Shown: positions 56,704 through 57,162 of the stretch, in pieces | How the letters are laid out: every line of letters begins with the position of its first letter | Numbering within the stretch: position 1 is the stretch's first letter | Origin: Nocardia carnea | GTDB lineage: Bacteria > Actinomycetota > Actinomycetes > Mycobacteriales > Mycobacteriaceae | Reading direction: 5' to 3' | Assembly: GCF_029869215.1 (NCBI RefSeq) | Contig: NZ_JARWPM010000287.1 | Span: forward strand, 1-57,162 | DNA: 57,162 nucleotides | Translations under genes and position numbers: made by a program | The notes under the pieces: model-generated | What the model saw: only the letters and a program-made list of their open reading frames with translations | Told to the model about the DNA's origin: nothing | Database searches by the model: none

Positions 56704-57003
56704 ATGAGCGATATTTTGTACGACCGCCCCACCATGGAGGCGCTGTTCGACTCGCTGAAGACCGAAGGCAGCAAGATCCAGGGTGAGATCGAGGCCCTGG
56801 CCACCGCCAAGGACAACTTCCTCGCCGCCATGGCCAGCCAGGGCGCCCAGGAAGGCTTCCAGACCGCCCACCAGTCGGTGAACACCGAACTGGAGGACAC
56901 CCTGCACAAGCTGGATCAGCTCGCCATCGCGGTCGAGAACGCGCTGCAGCGCGCGCTGGAGACCGATAAGAAGATCGGCGACGGGTTCGCCGCCTTCGGC
57001 TGA
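56704..57003 (+). CDS. WXG100-like protein lacking the W-x-G turn
   Basis: A 99-residue helical hairpin. The turn region reads AMASQGAQEGF, with no tryptophan in the protein. The second helix (LEDTLHKLDQLAIAVENALQRA) is typical of the family. Likely partner of the WXG100 protein at 56341. GAAGGA precedes the ATG. Confidence 0.8.
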   Translation: MSDILYDRPTMEALFDSLKTEGSKIQGEIEALATAKDNFLAAMASQGAQEGFQTAHQSVNTELEDTLHKLDQLAIAVENALQRALETDKKIGDGFAAFG

Positions 57004-57055
57004 TCGGCCGCACACGGCACGAGAACGGCCGGCAGACGATGCCGATACCGAGATC

Positions 57056-57162
57056 GTGCTGCGGCTGCGCCCGGATATCGACCCGGTGGCACTGCTGGAG
57101 TCCATGCGGTCCGAGGCAGTGGATCTGCTACTGGAATTACCCGCCCTCGAAGAAATCCGGGT
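57056..57162 (+). CDS. Possible 5' end of another gene, cut by the window
   Basis: A frame with good actinobacterial codon pattern (VLRLRPDIDPVALLESM and on) runs off the end. GTG at 57056 could be its start, but there is no clear ribosome site and the frame is open further upstream. The protein cannot be identified from about 35 residues. Confidence 0.35.
   Translation, partial: MLRLRPDIDPVALLESMRSEAVDLLLELPALEEIR

Noticed and set aside
1..57162. tRNA, rRNA, insertion sequences, integrase or attachment sites
   Set aside because: I saw no transposase or integrase motifs, no rRNA segments and no convincing tRNA cloverleaf. A dedicated scan could still find a tRNA I missed.

Overview
The window is high-GC actinobacterial DNA. 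It combines a steroid-type ring-degradation gene set with ESX (type VII secretion) genes including PE, PPE, EspG and WXG100 members, which points to a mycolate-producing actinomycete. Nocardia or a close relative is my best guess, but no rRNA or other marker is present to prove it. Three G/C homopolymer-like stretches (about 1-140, 24520-24644 and 53418-53635) do not look like natural DNA. They sit where reading frames start or break, so I treat them as probable sequencing or assembly damage.

Left part (about 0.2-24.5 kb), a catabolic cluster. An IclR regulator diverges from kshB-, kshA-, hsaA- and hsaC-like genes. Beyond a hairpin-rich gap lies a tightly packed run: Baeyer-Villiger monooxygenase (BVMO), HSL-type esterase, two short-chain dehydrogenases (SDRs), and a second BVMO with an N-terminal extension. 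A small four-cysteine protein and an HsaD-like C-C hydrolase follow. Then come two Dabb-like proteins, a PadR regulator, a second IclR regulator with its own palindrome, a kstD-like gene broken by one in-frame TAA, an SDR, a hotdog thioesterase, and a second kshA overlapping a second four-cysteine protein. The block ends with a KstD-like dehydrogenase fused to an HsaB-like flavin reductase. Read together, these genes could take a C21/C19 steroid (side-chain BVMO, esterase, 17-hydroxysteroid oxidation, 1-dehydrogenation, 9-alpha-hydroxylation) through A/B-ring opening. That pathway is inferred from family membership; the true substrate is not shown.

Middle part (24.6-45.6 kb), one giant reading frame of nearly 7000 codons whose true start is lost in a damaged tract. 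Its N-terminal part carries four copies of a domain resembling the anthrax lethal factor metallopeptidase. Copies 1 and 4 keep an HExxH site and the downstream Tyr and Glu; copies 2 and 3 have lost HExxH. Further on are two paralogous modules of about 1000 residues, several linkers with their own tandem repeats, a run of about 58 XPP units, and a 130-residue C-terminal domain. Small genes follow, one of them a YezG-like immunity protein.

Right part (47.8-57.2 kb), ESX substrates and chaperones: a 603-residue EspB-like secreted protein with an EspG; a reverse-strand YwqK-like antitoxin; EspD-, YbaB/EspL- and EspC-like proteins; a proline/glycine-rich substrate frameshifted by damaged sequence; PE, PPE, a second EspG, and a WXG100 pair. 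No EccB-E or MycP core gene is inside the window. The layout suggests an ESX locus whose cargo may include the giant protein.
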